DNA from: Rhodococcus pyridinivorans
GTDB taxonomy: Bacteria; Actinomycetota; Actinomycetes; Mycobacteriales; Mycobacteriaceae
Reading direction: 5' to 3'
NCBI RefSeq assembly: GCF_900105195.1
Contig: NZ_FNRX01000002.1
Coordinates: 2,170,001 to 2,234,000 of the forward strand
DNA length: 64,000 bases
In this document: piece by piece, positions 54,386-63,708 of the stretch
Numbering within the stretch: the first letter of the stretch is position 1
How the letters are laid out: the number at the start of each line of letters is the position of its first letter
Notes under the pieces: generated by a model
Seen by the model: only the letters and a program-made list of their open reading frames with translations
Told to the model about the DNA's origin: nothing
Database searches by the model: none
Made by a program: the position numbers and the translations under genes

Positions 54386-55587
54386 AGGATCCGTACTTTC
54401 ACGAGGTCTCCGGCTTCGAGGGAGGTGGTGTCGGCGGGGATGTCGAGGAGCACGTCGGCGGCGGCGAGTCCGGCGACGAGATGCGACCCGTGCCCGCGGA
54501 AGGGGGTCACCCCCTTCTCGTCGAGTCGCCCGCGCAGGAACTGCCGGCGTCCCGGGATCGACGTGAGATCCTCGGTGAGCGGCAAGCTCTCGCACACGAC
54601 GGGCGGATAGCCGGCGGCGGCCCGCAGTGCGGGTCGCGCGAACACCTCGAACGAGACGAGCGCGCTGACAGGATTGCCGGGGAAGGTCAGGATCGGCACG
54701 CCGTCGACCACGGCGGTGCCCTGAGGGCCGCCCGGCTGCATCGCCACCGAGACGAACTGCCCGCCCCGCGGCGCGAGCGTGTCCTTCACGACCTCGAAGT
54801 CGCCCTTCGACACTCCGCCGGAGGTGAACACGACGTCGGCGACGCCCACGGCATGTTCGAGCATCGTCACGAACTCCTCCGGATCGTCGTGGCAGTGGTC
54901 GATGGTCACGACGTCGGCACCGTTGGCCGACGCGCTCGCGGCCAGCGCCGGTCCGTTCGAGTTGAAGATCTGGCCCGGCCCGAGTTCGCTCCCGGCCGTG
55001 ACGAGTTCGCTGCCGGTCGAGATGATCGCGACCCGCGGCCGTGCACGGACGGGGATCGAGGTGAGGCCGACGGCGGCGAGCGCGGCGATGTGTCGGGCGG
55101 CGAGGACCGTGCCCGCGGGAAGCAGCAGATCGCCCTTGCGGACGTCGGTTCCCGCCTCACGCACATAGGTTCCGGGCGTAACGCTGCGCTCGACGGTCAC
55201 GCTGCCGGCGCCGTCCGAGTCGGGGGTGGTCGCACGGGTGTCCTCGACCGGGACGACGGCGTCGGCGCCGTCCGGGACGGGAGCGCCCGTCATGATCTTC
55301 AGCGCGTGCCCCGGTTCGAGTGCCGCGACGGTGTCGCCCGCGGCCAGCACGCCCTGGACGGGCAGGTCGGCGGGGGTCGACGCGAGATCGCCGGCGCGGA
55401 CGGCGTAGCCGTCCATCTGGGAGTTGCGGAAGGGTGGCAGGTCCAGCGGCGACTCGACGTCCTCCGTGAGGGTGCGGTGCAGCGCGTGCGCGAGCGGCAC
55501 ACGCAATGGGCTCTTCTTCCGCAACGGGTCGAGCAACGCCGCCACGTGCTGTTCGTGTTCCTCCACGGACCGCCTGCCGCTCGTCAT
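54382..55587 (-). CDS. moeA: Molybdopterin molybdenumtransferase MoeA
   Basis: A 401-aa enzyme inserting molybdate into adenylated molybdopterin. Motifs: [17 protein letters not shown], ILPxGAD-like [18 protein letters not shown], the MPT-binding [15 protein letters not shown] and [26 protein letters not shown] at 55594-55599 is 6 nt before ATG 55587, so it is probably leaderless and heads the moeA-moaCB-moaE operon. Confidence 0.95.
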   Translation of the reverse strand: MTSGRRSVEEHEQHVAALLDPLRKKSPLRVPLAHALHRTLTEDVESPLDLPPFRNSQMDGYAVRAGDLASTPADLPVQGVLAAGDTVAALEPGHALKIMTGAPVPDGADAVVPVEDTRATTPDSDGAGSVTVERSVTPGTYVREAGTDVRKGDLLLPAGTVLAARHIAALAAVGLTSIPVRARPRVAIISTGSELVTAGSELGPGQIFNSNGPALAASASANGADVVTIDHCHDDPEEFVTMLEHAVGVADVVFTSGGVSKGDFEVVKDTLAPRGGQFVSVAMQPGGPQGTAVVDGVPILTFPGNPVSALVSFEVFARPALRAAAGYPPVVCESLPLTEDLTSIPGRRQFLRGRLDEKGVTPFRGHGSHLVAGLAAADVLLDIPADTTSLEAGDLVKVRIL

Positions 55588-55699
55588 GCCGCCATCCTAG
55601 GCACACGAGGGCCGTGCCCCGCCGCCCACGACGCGCCGCGTGTGCCCCGTCTGTCCGGATGCGATGTCACGATCGGCGGTTGTGGGCATACTGGGCTGT

Positions 55700-55720
55700 A
55701 TGAAAGCGATGGTCGTATGA
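55700..55720 (+). promoter_or_regulatory. Six-codon upstream ORF overlapping the moaA start
   Basis: ATG at 55700 opens MKAMVV followed by TGA, which overlaps the moaA ATG (ATGA). CATACT at 55687-55692 lies 7 nt before this ATG. A ribosome could load at the mini-ORF and restart at moaA. Confidence 0.4.
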
Positions 55721-56775
55721 CAGCGGTGGACATGGGCATCCCGGTCGTGCGCGATCGCGCAGACGACGCGTCCGATCGGCCCGACGTGCCCGAGCTTCTC
55801 GATCGCTTCGGTCGCATCGCCCGCGACCTGCGCGTGTCCCTCACCGAGAAGTGCTCGTTGCGCTGCACCTACTGCATGCCGGCCGAGGGCCTTCCCGAGA
55901 TTCCGCGCGACCAGCTGCTCGCGAGCGCCGAGATCGTGCGTCTGGTGGGCATCGCGACCGGTCGACTCGGTGTCCACGAGGTGCGCTTCACCGGTGGGGA
56001 ACCGCTCATGCGCCGCGATCTCGAGGAGATCGTCGCCGGATGCGCGCAGCAGACGCCGGGGCTGCCGATCGCGCTGACCACCAATGCGGTCGGTCTCCGG
56101 CACCGTGCGCGGGCGCTGGCGGACGCCGGACTGACCCGCGTGAACATCTCCCTCGACACCATCGACCGCGAGCACTTCGCGCGGCTCACGCGCCGCGATC
56201 GGCTCGATTCGGTGCTCGACGGTATCCGCGCCGCGGTGGCCGCCGGACTGGGTCGGGTCAAGGTCAACGCTGTCCTGATGCCGGAAACCCTCGAAGGTGC
56301 GGCCGATCTGCTCGCGTGGTGCCTGGACGAGGGCGTGGAACTGCGGTTCATCGAGCAGATGCCTCTCGACGCCGATCAGAACTGGGCGCGCTCGCAGATG
56401 GTGCCGGCCCAGCAATTGCTCGACGTGCTCGGGCAGCGGTTCACGCTCACGGAGACCGAACGCGAGGACCCGTCCGCGCCGGCCGAACGCTGGCTCGTCG
56501 ACGGCGGACCGGCGACCGTCGGGATCATCGCGTCGGTTACGCGGTCGTTCTGCAGCGACTGCGACCGCACGCGGTTGACGGCCGAGGGAACGGTCCGGTC
56601 CTGCCTGTTCAGCGACCGGGAGACCGACCTGCGCGCCGCTCTGCGGGGCGGCGCCACCGACGACGAACTCGCCGCGCTGTGGCGCGGGGCGATGTGGAAC
56701 AAGTCGGCCGGACACGGCATGGACGCGGCGGACTTCGCGCCGCCGCAGCGGAGCATGGGAGCTATCGGTGGCTGA
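55717..56775 (+). CDS. moaA: GTP 3',8-cyclase MoaA (radical SAM)
   Basis: A 352-aa radical SAM enzyme for the first step of molybdenum cofactor synthesis. The N-terminal [4Fe-4S] site is C46xxxC50xxC53 (CSLRCTYC), with SAM motif GGEPLM. The second cluster uses FCSDCDRTR and RSCLF. The C-terminus ends MGAIGG, and the terminal GG is the functional tail of MoaA. ATG 55717 is chosen; an open frame far upstream is spurious. The moaD start lies inside its last codons. Confidence 0.95.
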   Translation: MTAVDMGIPVVRDRADDASDRPDVPELLDRFGRIARDLRVSLTEKCSLRCTYCMPAEGLPEIPRDQLLASAEIVRLVGIATGRLGVHEVRFTGGEPLMRRDLEEIVAGCAQQTPGLPIALTTNAVGLRHRARALADAGLTRVNISLDTIDREHFARLTRRDRLDSVLDGIRAAVAAGLGRVKVNAVLMPETLEGAADLLAWCLDEGVELRFIEQMPLDADQNWARSQMVPAQQLLDVLGQRFTLTETEREDPSAPAERWLVDGGPATVGIIASVTRSFCSDCDRTRLTAEGTVRSCLFSDRETDLRAALRGGATDDELAALWRGAMWNKSAGHGMDAADFAPPQRSMGAIGG

Positions 56776-57042
56776 GGTGACGACGGGGATCGAGGTGCGG
56801 TACTTCGCGGCCGCAGCAGATGCGGCCGGACGCGAGAAGGACACGATCGACCTGCCGGAAGGCGCCGATCTCGGCACGCTGCGTGCCGTCCTCGTCGATC
56901 GTTACGGCGCCGATATGGAGCGGGTCCTGTCGGTGGCGGCCTTCCTGCTCGAACCCGGCGACGGCGGCACGGGCGAACTCACCCGGGACCTCGGCCGGCC
57001 GGCCGGGTCCCGAGTGGACGTCCTGCCGCCCTTCGCGGGTGG

Positions 57043-57046
<4 letters not shown>
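56768..57046 (+). CDS. moaD: Molybdopterin synthase sulfur-carrier subunit MoaD
   Basis: A 92-aa ubiquitin-like protein ending in the obligatory GG (DVLPPFAGG), which becomes the thiocarboxylate used by MoaE. GTG 56768 overlaps the moaA end by 8 nt, so it is coupled. The 3' end overlaps the convergent nadE stop by 4 nt. Confidence 0.9.
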
Positions 57047-57879
<833 letters not shown>

Positions 57880-57980
57880 CTTCACGACCCTAGCGTTCCT
57901 GTGTTACTGCTGCGATACAACGGAGAAGAGGGTGGGCGAAGAGGGCGGGACGAAGTGTGCGGTCGGGCAGACTCTTCGGG

Positions 57981-58757
57981 GTGAGCACCGGAGACGTCTT
58001 CCGCAAACACGACCCGCACACCCATCCTGATTTCTTCCGGGCCGAGGCGGCCGGTCTGGCCTGGCTCGCCGAGGCCGGTATGCCGGTGGTGGCGGTGCGG
58101 TCGGTGAGCGAGCACCACATCGAACTCGAGCGGATCGCCGAGGCATCCCCGTCCGCCGAGGCCGCACGGGAGTTCGGTGCGGCACTCGCCCGGATGCACG
58201 ACGTGGGCGCCGCCGGTTTCGGTGCGGCACCCGACGATTACGACGGGCAGCTGTTCATCGGCCGCCGCCCCATGAGCCGCACCGTGCACGACACCTGGGG
58301 ATCGTTCTACGTCGCAGAGCGGGTGCTGCCCTTCCTGCGCATCGCGGTCGAGGCGGGCAGCGTCACCGGCCGTCAGTGCCACGAGATCGAGGCCGCCTGC
58401 GATCTCGTCGCCGCCGGAGCCTTCGACGACGAGGATCCGCCCTCGCGCCTGCACGGAGACCTGTGGAACGGCAACGTGCTGTGGTCGCCGCGCGGCGTCG
58501 TCCTGATCGATCCGGCCGCGCACGGCGGCCACCGCGAGACGGATCTGGCGATGCTCGCGCTCTTCGGTTGCCCGCACCTGGGCCGGGTCGTCGACGGCTA
58601 CGAGGCGGCGCATCCGCTACGCGTCGGGTGGGAGCAGCGGGTGCCCGTGCACCAGCTGCATCCACTGGCGGTGCACGCCGCGGGATACGGTGCCGGGTAC
58701 GGGCGGGAGCTGCACCGGGCGGCACTCGCGACCCTCGAACTCGGAGGCAGTACGTGA
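57981..58757 (+). CDS. Fructosamine/ketosamine kinase family protein
   Basis: A 258-aa aminoglycoside-phosphotransferase-fold kinase. Visible are VFRKHDPHTHPDFFRAEAAGL, RLHGDLWNGNVLW (catalytic HGD-N) and LIDPAAHGGHRETDLAML (metal D). It fits the fructosamine-3-kinase group that repairs glycated proteins; exact substrate uncertain. GTG 57981 is chosen because the family N-terminus starts here, although the frame is open to 57957. The stop overlaps the next start (GTGA). Confidence 0.85.
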   Translation: MSTGDVFRKHDPHTHPDFFRAEAAGLAWLAEAGMPVVAVRSVSEHHIELERIAEASPSAEAAREFGAALARMHDVGAAGFGAAPDDYDGQLFIGRRPMSRTVHDTWGSFYVAERVLPFLRIAVEAGSVTGRQCHEIEAACDLVAAGAFDDEDPPSRLHGDLWNGNVLWSPRGVVLIDPAAHGGHRETDLAMLALFGCPHLGRVVDGYEAAHPLRVGWEQRVPVHQLHPLAVHAAGYGAGYGRELHRAALATLELGGST

Positions 58758-59302
58758 ACGGGATTCTCGTCGTATCCGCGACCCGCGCCGAGGCGGCGCA
58801 CGTCCCGGAACGCTACGAGACGGTGATCACCGGGATCGGGAAGGTCGACGCAGCGGTGGCCGTCACCGCGGCGCTCGCGGGGTATCCGGCCGACGCGCGG
58901 CCGCTCGTCGTGAACATCGGCACCGCCGGCGCATTGCACACCCACCACTCGGGACTGTTCCTGCCGTCCGCCGCGATCAACCACGACATCAGCAGCGAGA
59001 TCCTGAAGAGCCTCGGTCATCCCGTGCAGGACGTCGTGCAGATCGACGACGGTGACGGCAGCGTGCTCGCCACCGGTGATTCGTTCGTCTCGGACGCCCA
59101 GATCCGCGACGCGCTGTCCGCGCGCGCCGATCTCGTCGACATGGAGGGCTTCGCGGTTGCCTATGCCGCCCGCCGCATGGGCGCGCGGTGCCGGCTCGTC
59201 AAGCACGTGAGCGACCGGGCCGACGATTCGGCGCTCGACTGGCCGAAGCAGGTCGACCGCAGCGCGCAGGAACTCGCCCGCTGGCTCGTCGAGCGTTACT
59301 GA
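58754..59302 (+). CDS. Nucleosidase / nucleoside phosphorylase-like protein
   Basis: A 182-aa protein of the MTA/SAH nucleosidase (PNP_UDP) superfamily, short for the family. Motifs: ILVVSATRAEAAHVPE, ITGIGKVDAAVAVTAAL, VVNIGTAGALHTHHSGL and DMEGFAVAYAARRMG (ME[G]FA for ribose binding). It probably splits a purine nucleoside or futalosine-like compound; substrate unknown. It is coupled to the kinase gene upstream. Confidence 0.82.
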   Translation: MNGILVVSATRAEAAHVPERYETVITGIGKVDAAVAVTAALAGYPADARPLVVNIGTAGALHTHHSGLFLPSAAINHDISSEILKSLGHPVQDVVQIDDGDGSVLATGDSFVSDAQIRDALSARADLVDMEGFAVAYAARRMGARCRLVKHVSDRADDSALDWPKQVDRSAQELARWLVERY

Positions 59303-59323
59303 ACGATTCCATGACGAACGATC

Positions 59324-59752
59324 TCAGCGCCCGTCCGTACGTTCGGTGAGGGTGACGGTCACCGCGCCGGTGGTCAGGGTGAGCACCTCCCCGTCGAGAG
59401 CCCACCGGGGTGTGCCCGCGAACAGCGTCCGTACCCAGTCGTCGGCGCCGTCGCGCGGGGGAGGACACGCCATCCTCGTGGACGCGAGCGTCCCGGCGCG
59501 AATCCTGCCCCCGGACAGGTCGGCGGTGCCGGTGAACCGGTTGCACCCGGCGGACGCCGCGACCCGCTCCCGGGCGGGGAACGACAACTGGAGCGGGCCG
59601 CCGCCGGGGATCGACTGCCCCTCGACCTCGGTCGAGACATAACGGCGGCCGATCGGGTCGGACGGCGACGATCCGAACACTCCGCACCCGGACAGCAGCG
59701 CACCCAGTGCGAGGACGACGACCACGCGGACTGCTCCCGGCATGGGTCTCAC
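59324..59752 (-). CDS. META-domain lipoprotein (single domain)
   Basis: A 142-aa lipoprotein: signal sequence ending in lipobox LLSGC, then one META/HslJ-like domain (GRRYVSTEVEGQSIPGGGPL, ASAGCNRFTGTADLSGGRI, LASTRMACPPPRDGADDWV). It lies 15 nt from the end of a two-domain paralogue, so it probably arose by duplication. Function unknown; META proteins are linked to envelope stress. Start ATG 59752, or 59743. Confidence 0.85.
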   Translation of the reverse strand: MRPMPGAVRVVVVLALGALLSGCGVFGSSPSDPIGRRYVSTEVEGQSIPGGGPLQLSFPARERVAASAGCNRFTGTADLSGGRIRAGTLASTRMACPPPRDGADDWVRTLFAGTPRWALDGEVLTLTTGAVTVTLTERTDGR

Positions 59753-59767
59753 GGTACCGAGGAGGAA

Positions 59768-60559
59768 TCAGCGGGCCGTGAACTCCAGTCCGTCGGTGCC
59801 GTTCGCCGCGGTGAGGGTCATCGACGAGCCCTGGACGATGTAGGTGGTCTCACCTGCGAGCACGTTCAGGACGTGCGTCTCGATGTCGGCGAGCTCGGGA
59901 TCGGCGCAGGCCGCGCGGGTCATGGTGAGCGGTTCGAACAGGATGACATTGTCGCCGACCTCGGCGCTGCCGCCGAACTCGTTGCACCCCGTGTTCCCGG
60001 TGAGGGTGCCGTCGTCGGACAGGGTGAGTGTCGGCGCGGCGTTCTCCAGCGCGACCGACCTGACGACGGCGTCGGCGGTGCGCAGCGAGGTCACCACCCA
60101 CTCGGTCCCGGTGATCGGCAGGTCGGGGTCGACCACCTTCTCGTCCTGGAGCGAGACCGTGATGTCGTCGCCGGTGAGCGTGAAGGTGTTCCCGTCGAGC
60201 GACCAGCGCGGCTCGGCGTCGAACAGCGTGGTGAGCCAGGCATCGGCTCCCTCGCGTTCCGGCAGGCAGGCCATCATCGTGCTCGCCAGGTCCGGCGCCT
60301 TCACTCTGCCCTCGGAGAGGTCGACGCCGCCGACGAAGCGGTTGCAGCCGGCAGTCGCCGAGATGCGTCCGTCCTCCGGGAACTCGACGACCATGGGTCC
60401 GGCGCCCGGAATCTGCGTGCCGCTCACGCTCGTCGAGACGAAGGTGCGGCCGGTGAGGTCCTCCGCGGAGTTGCCGTCGGCCGAATCCGAATCGGTGCTG
60501 CACGCGGCGGCCACCGCTGCCAGGGAGACCAGTGCGAGCACCCGGAATGTGCGAATCAT
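59768..60559 (-). CDS. META-domain lipoprotein (two domains)
   Basis: A 263-aa lipoprotein with lipobox AAAC (VAAACSTDSD), then two META domains. The first (GRTFVSTSVSGTQIPGAGPM, ATAGCNRFVGGVDLSEG) is closest to the downstream lipoprotein. The second (GTEWVVTSLRTADAVV, GNTGCNEFGGSAEV, MTRAACADPEL) is more divergent. GC-N-F cores and paired cysteines are kept in both. Probably transcribed with the next gene. Confidence 0.88.
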   Translation of the reverse strand: MIRTFRVLALVSLAAVAAACSTDSDSADGNSAEDLTGRTFVSTSVSGTQIPGAGPMVVEFPEDGRISATAGCNRFVGGVDLSEGRVKAPDLASTMMACLPEREGADAWLTTLFDAEPRWSLDGNTFTLTGDDITVSLQDEKVVDPDLPITGTEWVVTSLRTADAVVRSVALENAAPTLTLSDDGTLTGNTGCNEFGGSAEVGDNVILFEPLTMTRAACADPELADIETHVLNVLAGETTYIVQGSSMTLTAANGTDGLEFTAR

Positions 60560-60563
60560 GCCG

Positions 60564-61247
60564 TTACGGTACGGCGCTCGACCCAGATTTGCGGCTACCT
60601 CGACCGGTCACGACACGGTGTGCGAGTTCGGCCCAGTTGTCGGCGAGTCGGCGGAGCGGATGTCCCAGCTCGCGCCACTGGTGGAGCACGAGGGTGGCCT
60701 CGAGCGACGCGACCAGCGAGGTCGCCAGCAATCGGGTGTCGCCGGTGACTCCGGCGGCACGCAGCAGTGCGTCGACGTGGGCGAGCGAGACCAGGTGGGC
60801 GGGAGCGGTGTAGTGGGAGTCGGTGGCGGATTCGGCCGCGCGGAGCAGTTCGCCCTGCACCTCGACGAGTTCGATGCGTGCACGACCGAAGGCGATGAGC
60901 CGGTCCAGGGCCTCGGCGTCGGGGCCGAGCGGTGGCGGGCCGAACAGGAAGCCCTGCTGGAACTCGCGCTCGCTGTGGTCGAGCAGTGCCCGGACGAGCC
61001 CGGCGCGGGAGCCGAACCTGCGGAAGACGGTGCCCTTGCCGACCCCGGCCCGCGCCGCGACGGCGTCCATCGTCACGGCATCGACGCCGCGCTCGGCGAC
61101 GAGCAGGGCGGCGGCGTCGAGCAGACGGGAACGATTGCGCGCTGCGTCGCCCCGTTCGGAGAGTCGTTCGTCCGCCAGGGGGAGAGCCCGGCTGTTCGCC
61201 GCAGACAGCGCCCGACCGTCCGCGTGCGGGAGGGGGCGAGTGTTCAC
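60564..61247 (-). CDS. TetR-family regulator
   Basis: A protein of about 227 aa with an N-terminal HTH (LLDAAALLVAERGVDAVTMDAVAARAGVGKGTVFRRFGSRAGLV) and a C-terminal ligand domain. I chose GTG 61247 because TAGAGT at 61256-61261 is 8 nt upstream; the frame open to 61316 would overlap the operator. It is divergent from the FMN-reductase gene and probably represses it through the palindrome at 61277-61296. Confidence 0.88.
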   Translation of the reverse strand: MNTRPLPHADGRALSAANSRALPLADERLSERGDAARNRSRLLDAAALLVAERGVDAVTMDAVAARAGVGKGTVFRRFGSRAGLVRALLDHSEREFQQGFLFGPPPLGPDAEALDRLIAFGRARIELVEVQGELLRAAESATDSHYTAPAHLVSLAHVDALLRAAGVTGDTRLLATSLVASLEATLVLHQWRELGHPLRRLADNWAELAHRVVTGRGSRKSGSSAVP

Positions 61248-61276
61248 AAGGTCACACTCTAGCGGGGCAGGGAATA

Positions 61277-61296
61277 AAGCGGACCACGGTCCGTTT
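61277..61296. promoter_or_regulatory. TetR operator CGGACC-AC-GGTCCG
   Basis: A perfect 6-bp inverted repeat (61280-61285 / 61288-61293), with matching AA/TT outside, lies between the two divergent genes. A TAAAAT -10 box for the reductase (61296-61301) overlaps its right edge. Confidence 0.7.
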
Positions 61297-61336
61297 AAAA
61301 TTGCGTAGTCAACCACTTCGACCCGAGGATGTTCCC

Positions 61337-61894
61337 ATGACCCGAGTTCTCGCCCTCGTCGGCAGCCTGCGTGACGGCTCCGTCTCCCGCCAGCTCGCCG
61401 AGACCGCCGCGGCGGTTGCTGCCGAGAACGTCGAGGTGACCCTCTACGAGGGCCTCGCCGACGTTCCCTTCTACAACGAGGATCTCGACGGCGAGGCTGC
61501 CCCCGCTGCTGCCGTGGCTCTGCGCGACGCCGCTGCCGAGGTCGATGCCGTGCTGATCGTCACGCCCGAGTACAACGGCACCGTCTCCGCGGTGCTCAAG
61601 AACGCCGTCGACTGGCTGTCGCGCCCCTACGGTGCCGGCGCGCTGAGCGGCAAGCCCGTCGCCATCGTCAGCCAGTCGCCCAGCCAGAACGCTGCGAAGT
61701 GGGCGCTCGAGGACGCGGTCAAGGTCGTCGGAATCGCCGGCGGCAAGGTCGTCGACGGCGGCTCGCTGTCGGTCGGCGAAACCTTCGGCAAGTTCGGCGG
61801 CGAGCACGCCAAGGAGCACGCCGAGACCGCGCAGCAGGTCGCAACGGTCGTCGCCGCACTGGCCGACGCCACCAAGGTGCTCGCCGACGCCTGA
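61337..61894 (+). CDS. NADPH-dependent FMN reductase
   Basis: A 185-aa flavodoxin-fold reductase of the SsuE/ChrR type: phosphate loop GSLRDGSVSRQLA, TPEYNGTVSAVLKNAVDWLSRP (the family's YNGxxP-like segment) and a long C-terminal helix. It reduces FMN, quinones or similar compounds. ATG 61337 has GAGGA upstream. A divergent TetR gene and operator suggest induction by a toxic ligand. Confidence 0.9.
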   Translation: MTRVLALVGSLRDGSVSRQLAETAAAVAAENVEVTLYEGLADVPFYNEDLDGEAAPAAAVALRDAAAEVDAVLIVTPEYNGTVSAVLKNAVDWLSRPYGAGALSGKPVAIVSQSPSQNAAKWALEDAVKVVGIAGGKVVDGGSLSVGETFGKFGGEHAKEHAETAQQVATVVAALADATKVLADA

Positions 61895-61962
61895 TCGAGA
61901 CGTCCGTCGTCCCTGCCGGTACCGCCGGCACCGAGAGCGGCCGGCGGACCGACCGACACCCC

Positions 61963-61995
61963 CGGTGCCGGAGACCCGCGAGGTCTCCGGCACCG
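61963..61995 (+). terminator. Terminator after the FMN reductase gene
   Basis: CGGTGCCGGAGACC (61963-61976) and GGTCTCCGGCACCG (61982-61995) form a 14-bp perfect stem with loop CGCGA. No T-tract. Confidence 0.65.
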
Positions 61996-62116
61996 CGTAT
62001 CCGCAGGGTCCGGCCGAGCCGCGGACGCTCCCCTCGTCGCTCGTCGCATCTCGACGGTTCGATGACGCCTGCAGCGGGAATGCCCCGAACACAGCCCACT
62101 GTTCGGAGGTTTGCCC

Positions 62117-62710
62117 ATGACAAGCGGGAACACGAGGACCGATACCGGCCACCGACCCGATCTCGACATAGTTCTCCACGTCGACGGGGTGGAGCGTCGC
62201 GTCCCGATCGACGTCCGCACCACCGTGCTCGACGCACTGCGCGACCGCCTCGGGATCACGTCCCCGAAGAAGGGATGCGATCTCGGTCAGTGCGGAGCGT
62301 GCACCGTGCTGATCGACGGCCGGCGCACCCTCTCGTGCCTGGCCCTCGCCGCCTCGCACGACGGCGCCGAGATCGTCACCGCCGCCGGACTCGGCGACGG
62401 GGAGATGCATCCGCTCCAGGCGCAGTTCATCGAGGACGACGCCTTCCAGTGCGGCTACTGCACCCCCGGCCAGATCTGTTCGGCCGTCGGCATGCTCGAC
62501 GAGTTCGCCGACGGGGCGCCGAGTCACGTAACGGCCGATCTCGAACAGGCACCCGAACTCGACGACGACGAGATCCGGGAACGCATGAGCGGCAATCTGT
62601 GCCGCTGCGCCGCCTATCCCAACATCGTCTCGGCGATCCGAACCGTCGCCGCCGGTGACAGCCGAATCGGTGTCGGCGACAGCCGCCTCGATACGGAGGA
62701 GACGCGATGA
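62117..62710 (+). CDS. Molybdo-flavoenzyme [2Fe-2S] subunit (PaoA/YagT type)
   Basis: A 197-aa iron-sulfur subunit. The plant-ferredoxin cluster is GCDLGQCGACTVL plus the later C of LSC, and the second cluster is CGYCTPGQ with NLCRCAAYPNI. It passes electrons from the Mo centre to FAD. ATG 62117 has GGAGG 7 nt upstream; a TTG at 62111 is open but less likely. Its stop overlaps the next start (ATGA). Confidence 0.94.
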   Translation: MTSGNTRTDTGHRPDLDIVLHVDGVERRVPIDVRTTVLDALRDRLGITSPKKGCDLGQCGACTVLIDGRRTLSCLALAASHDGAEIVTAAGLGDGEMHPLQAQFIEDDAFQCGYCTPGQICSAVGMLDEFADGAPSHVTADLEQAPELDDDEIRERMSGNLCRCAAYPNIVSAIRTVAAGDSRIGVGDSRLDTEETR

Positions 62711-63708
62711 GCCCCCTCCGCTACGAGCGACCGGCAGATCCCGCCGCCGCCGTCGCCGTCGTGCACGAGACACCGGGTGCGGTCTTCCTCGCGGGCGGCA
62801 CGAATCTGGTCGACCACCTCAAACTCGGCGTCGCGACCCCCGATCTCCTCGTCGACGTCTCGCATCTTCCGCTCGACGCCGTGGAGGAGACGGCCGACGG
62901 GGGAATCCGGGTGGGCGCCAACGTCCGCAACAGCGACCTCGCGGCGCATCCCTTCGTGCGGCGCAACTACCCGGTGCTGTCGCGCGCACTGCTCGCCGGT
63001 GCCTCACCCCAGCTCCGGAACACCGCGACCACCGGCGGCAACCTGCTCCAGCGCACGCGGTGCTCGTACTTCCGGGACGTGAGCACCCCCTGCAACAAGC
63101 GCGAACCCGGCAGCGGCTGCTCCGCCATCGGCGGATACACCCGCTACCACGCGATCCTCGGCGCCTCGGAGCACTGCGTGGCCACCCATCCGTCCGACAT
63201 GGCGGTCGCCCTGCTCGCGCTCGACGCCGAAGTCCTGGTCCTCGGCCCGGACGGCGAGCGCGCCATCGCGGTAGAGGACTTCTACCGACTCCCCGGCGAC
63301 ACACCCGAGCGCGACACCGTGCTCGAACGCGACGACCTCATCGTCGGCGTGCAGATCCCCGCGGCGCAGAGTTCGCTGTCCACCTATCGCAAGGTGCGCG
63401 ACCGGGCGTCCTACGCCTTCGCGTTGGTCTCCGTAGCGGCCGAGATGACCGTTGCGGACGGGACGATCACCGGGTGCCGCATCGCATTCGGTGGGGTCGC
63501 ACACCGGCCCTGGCGGGCACACCGCGCGGAGGAAGCACTCCTCGGGCAACAACCCTCCGACGAGGTCTTCGCTGCGGCGGCCGAGGCCGAACTCGCCGAC
63601 GCGAGTCCCCTCGACGGCAACGCCTACAAGATTCCGCTGCTGCGGCGAACCGTGGTGGCGACCCTGCGCGAACTCGACGAACGACGGGAACGAGGTGGAT
63701 CCGCATGA
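62707..63708 (+). CDS. Molybdo-flavoenzyme FAD subunit (PaoB/YagS type)
   Basis: A 333-aa CO-dehydrogenase-flavoprotein-type subunit. The FAD motifs are FLAGGTNLVDHLK and TTGGNLLQRTRC. It carries the extra cysteines of the PaoB type (RCSYF, TPCNK, SGCSAIGG), which ligate a [4Fe-4S] cluster in that enzyme. This favours an aldehyde oxidoreductase over a classical xanthine dehydrogenase. Coupled to both neighbours. Confidence 0.93.
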   Translation: MSPLRYERPADPAAAVAVVHETPGAVFLAGGTNLVDHLKLGVATPDLLVDVSHLPLDAVEETADGGIRVGANVRNSDLAAHPFVRRNYPVLSRALLAGASPQLRNTATTGGNLLQRTRCSYFRDVSTPCNKREPGSGCSAIGGYTRYHAILGASEHCVATHPSDMAVALLALDAEVLVLGPDGERAIAVEDFYRLPGDTPERDTVLERDDLIVGVQIPAAQSSLSTYRKVRDRASYAFALVSVAAEMTVADGTITGCRIAFGGVAHRPWRAHRAEEALLGQQPSDEVFAAAAEAELADASPLDGNAYKIPLLRRTVVATLRELDERRERGGSA

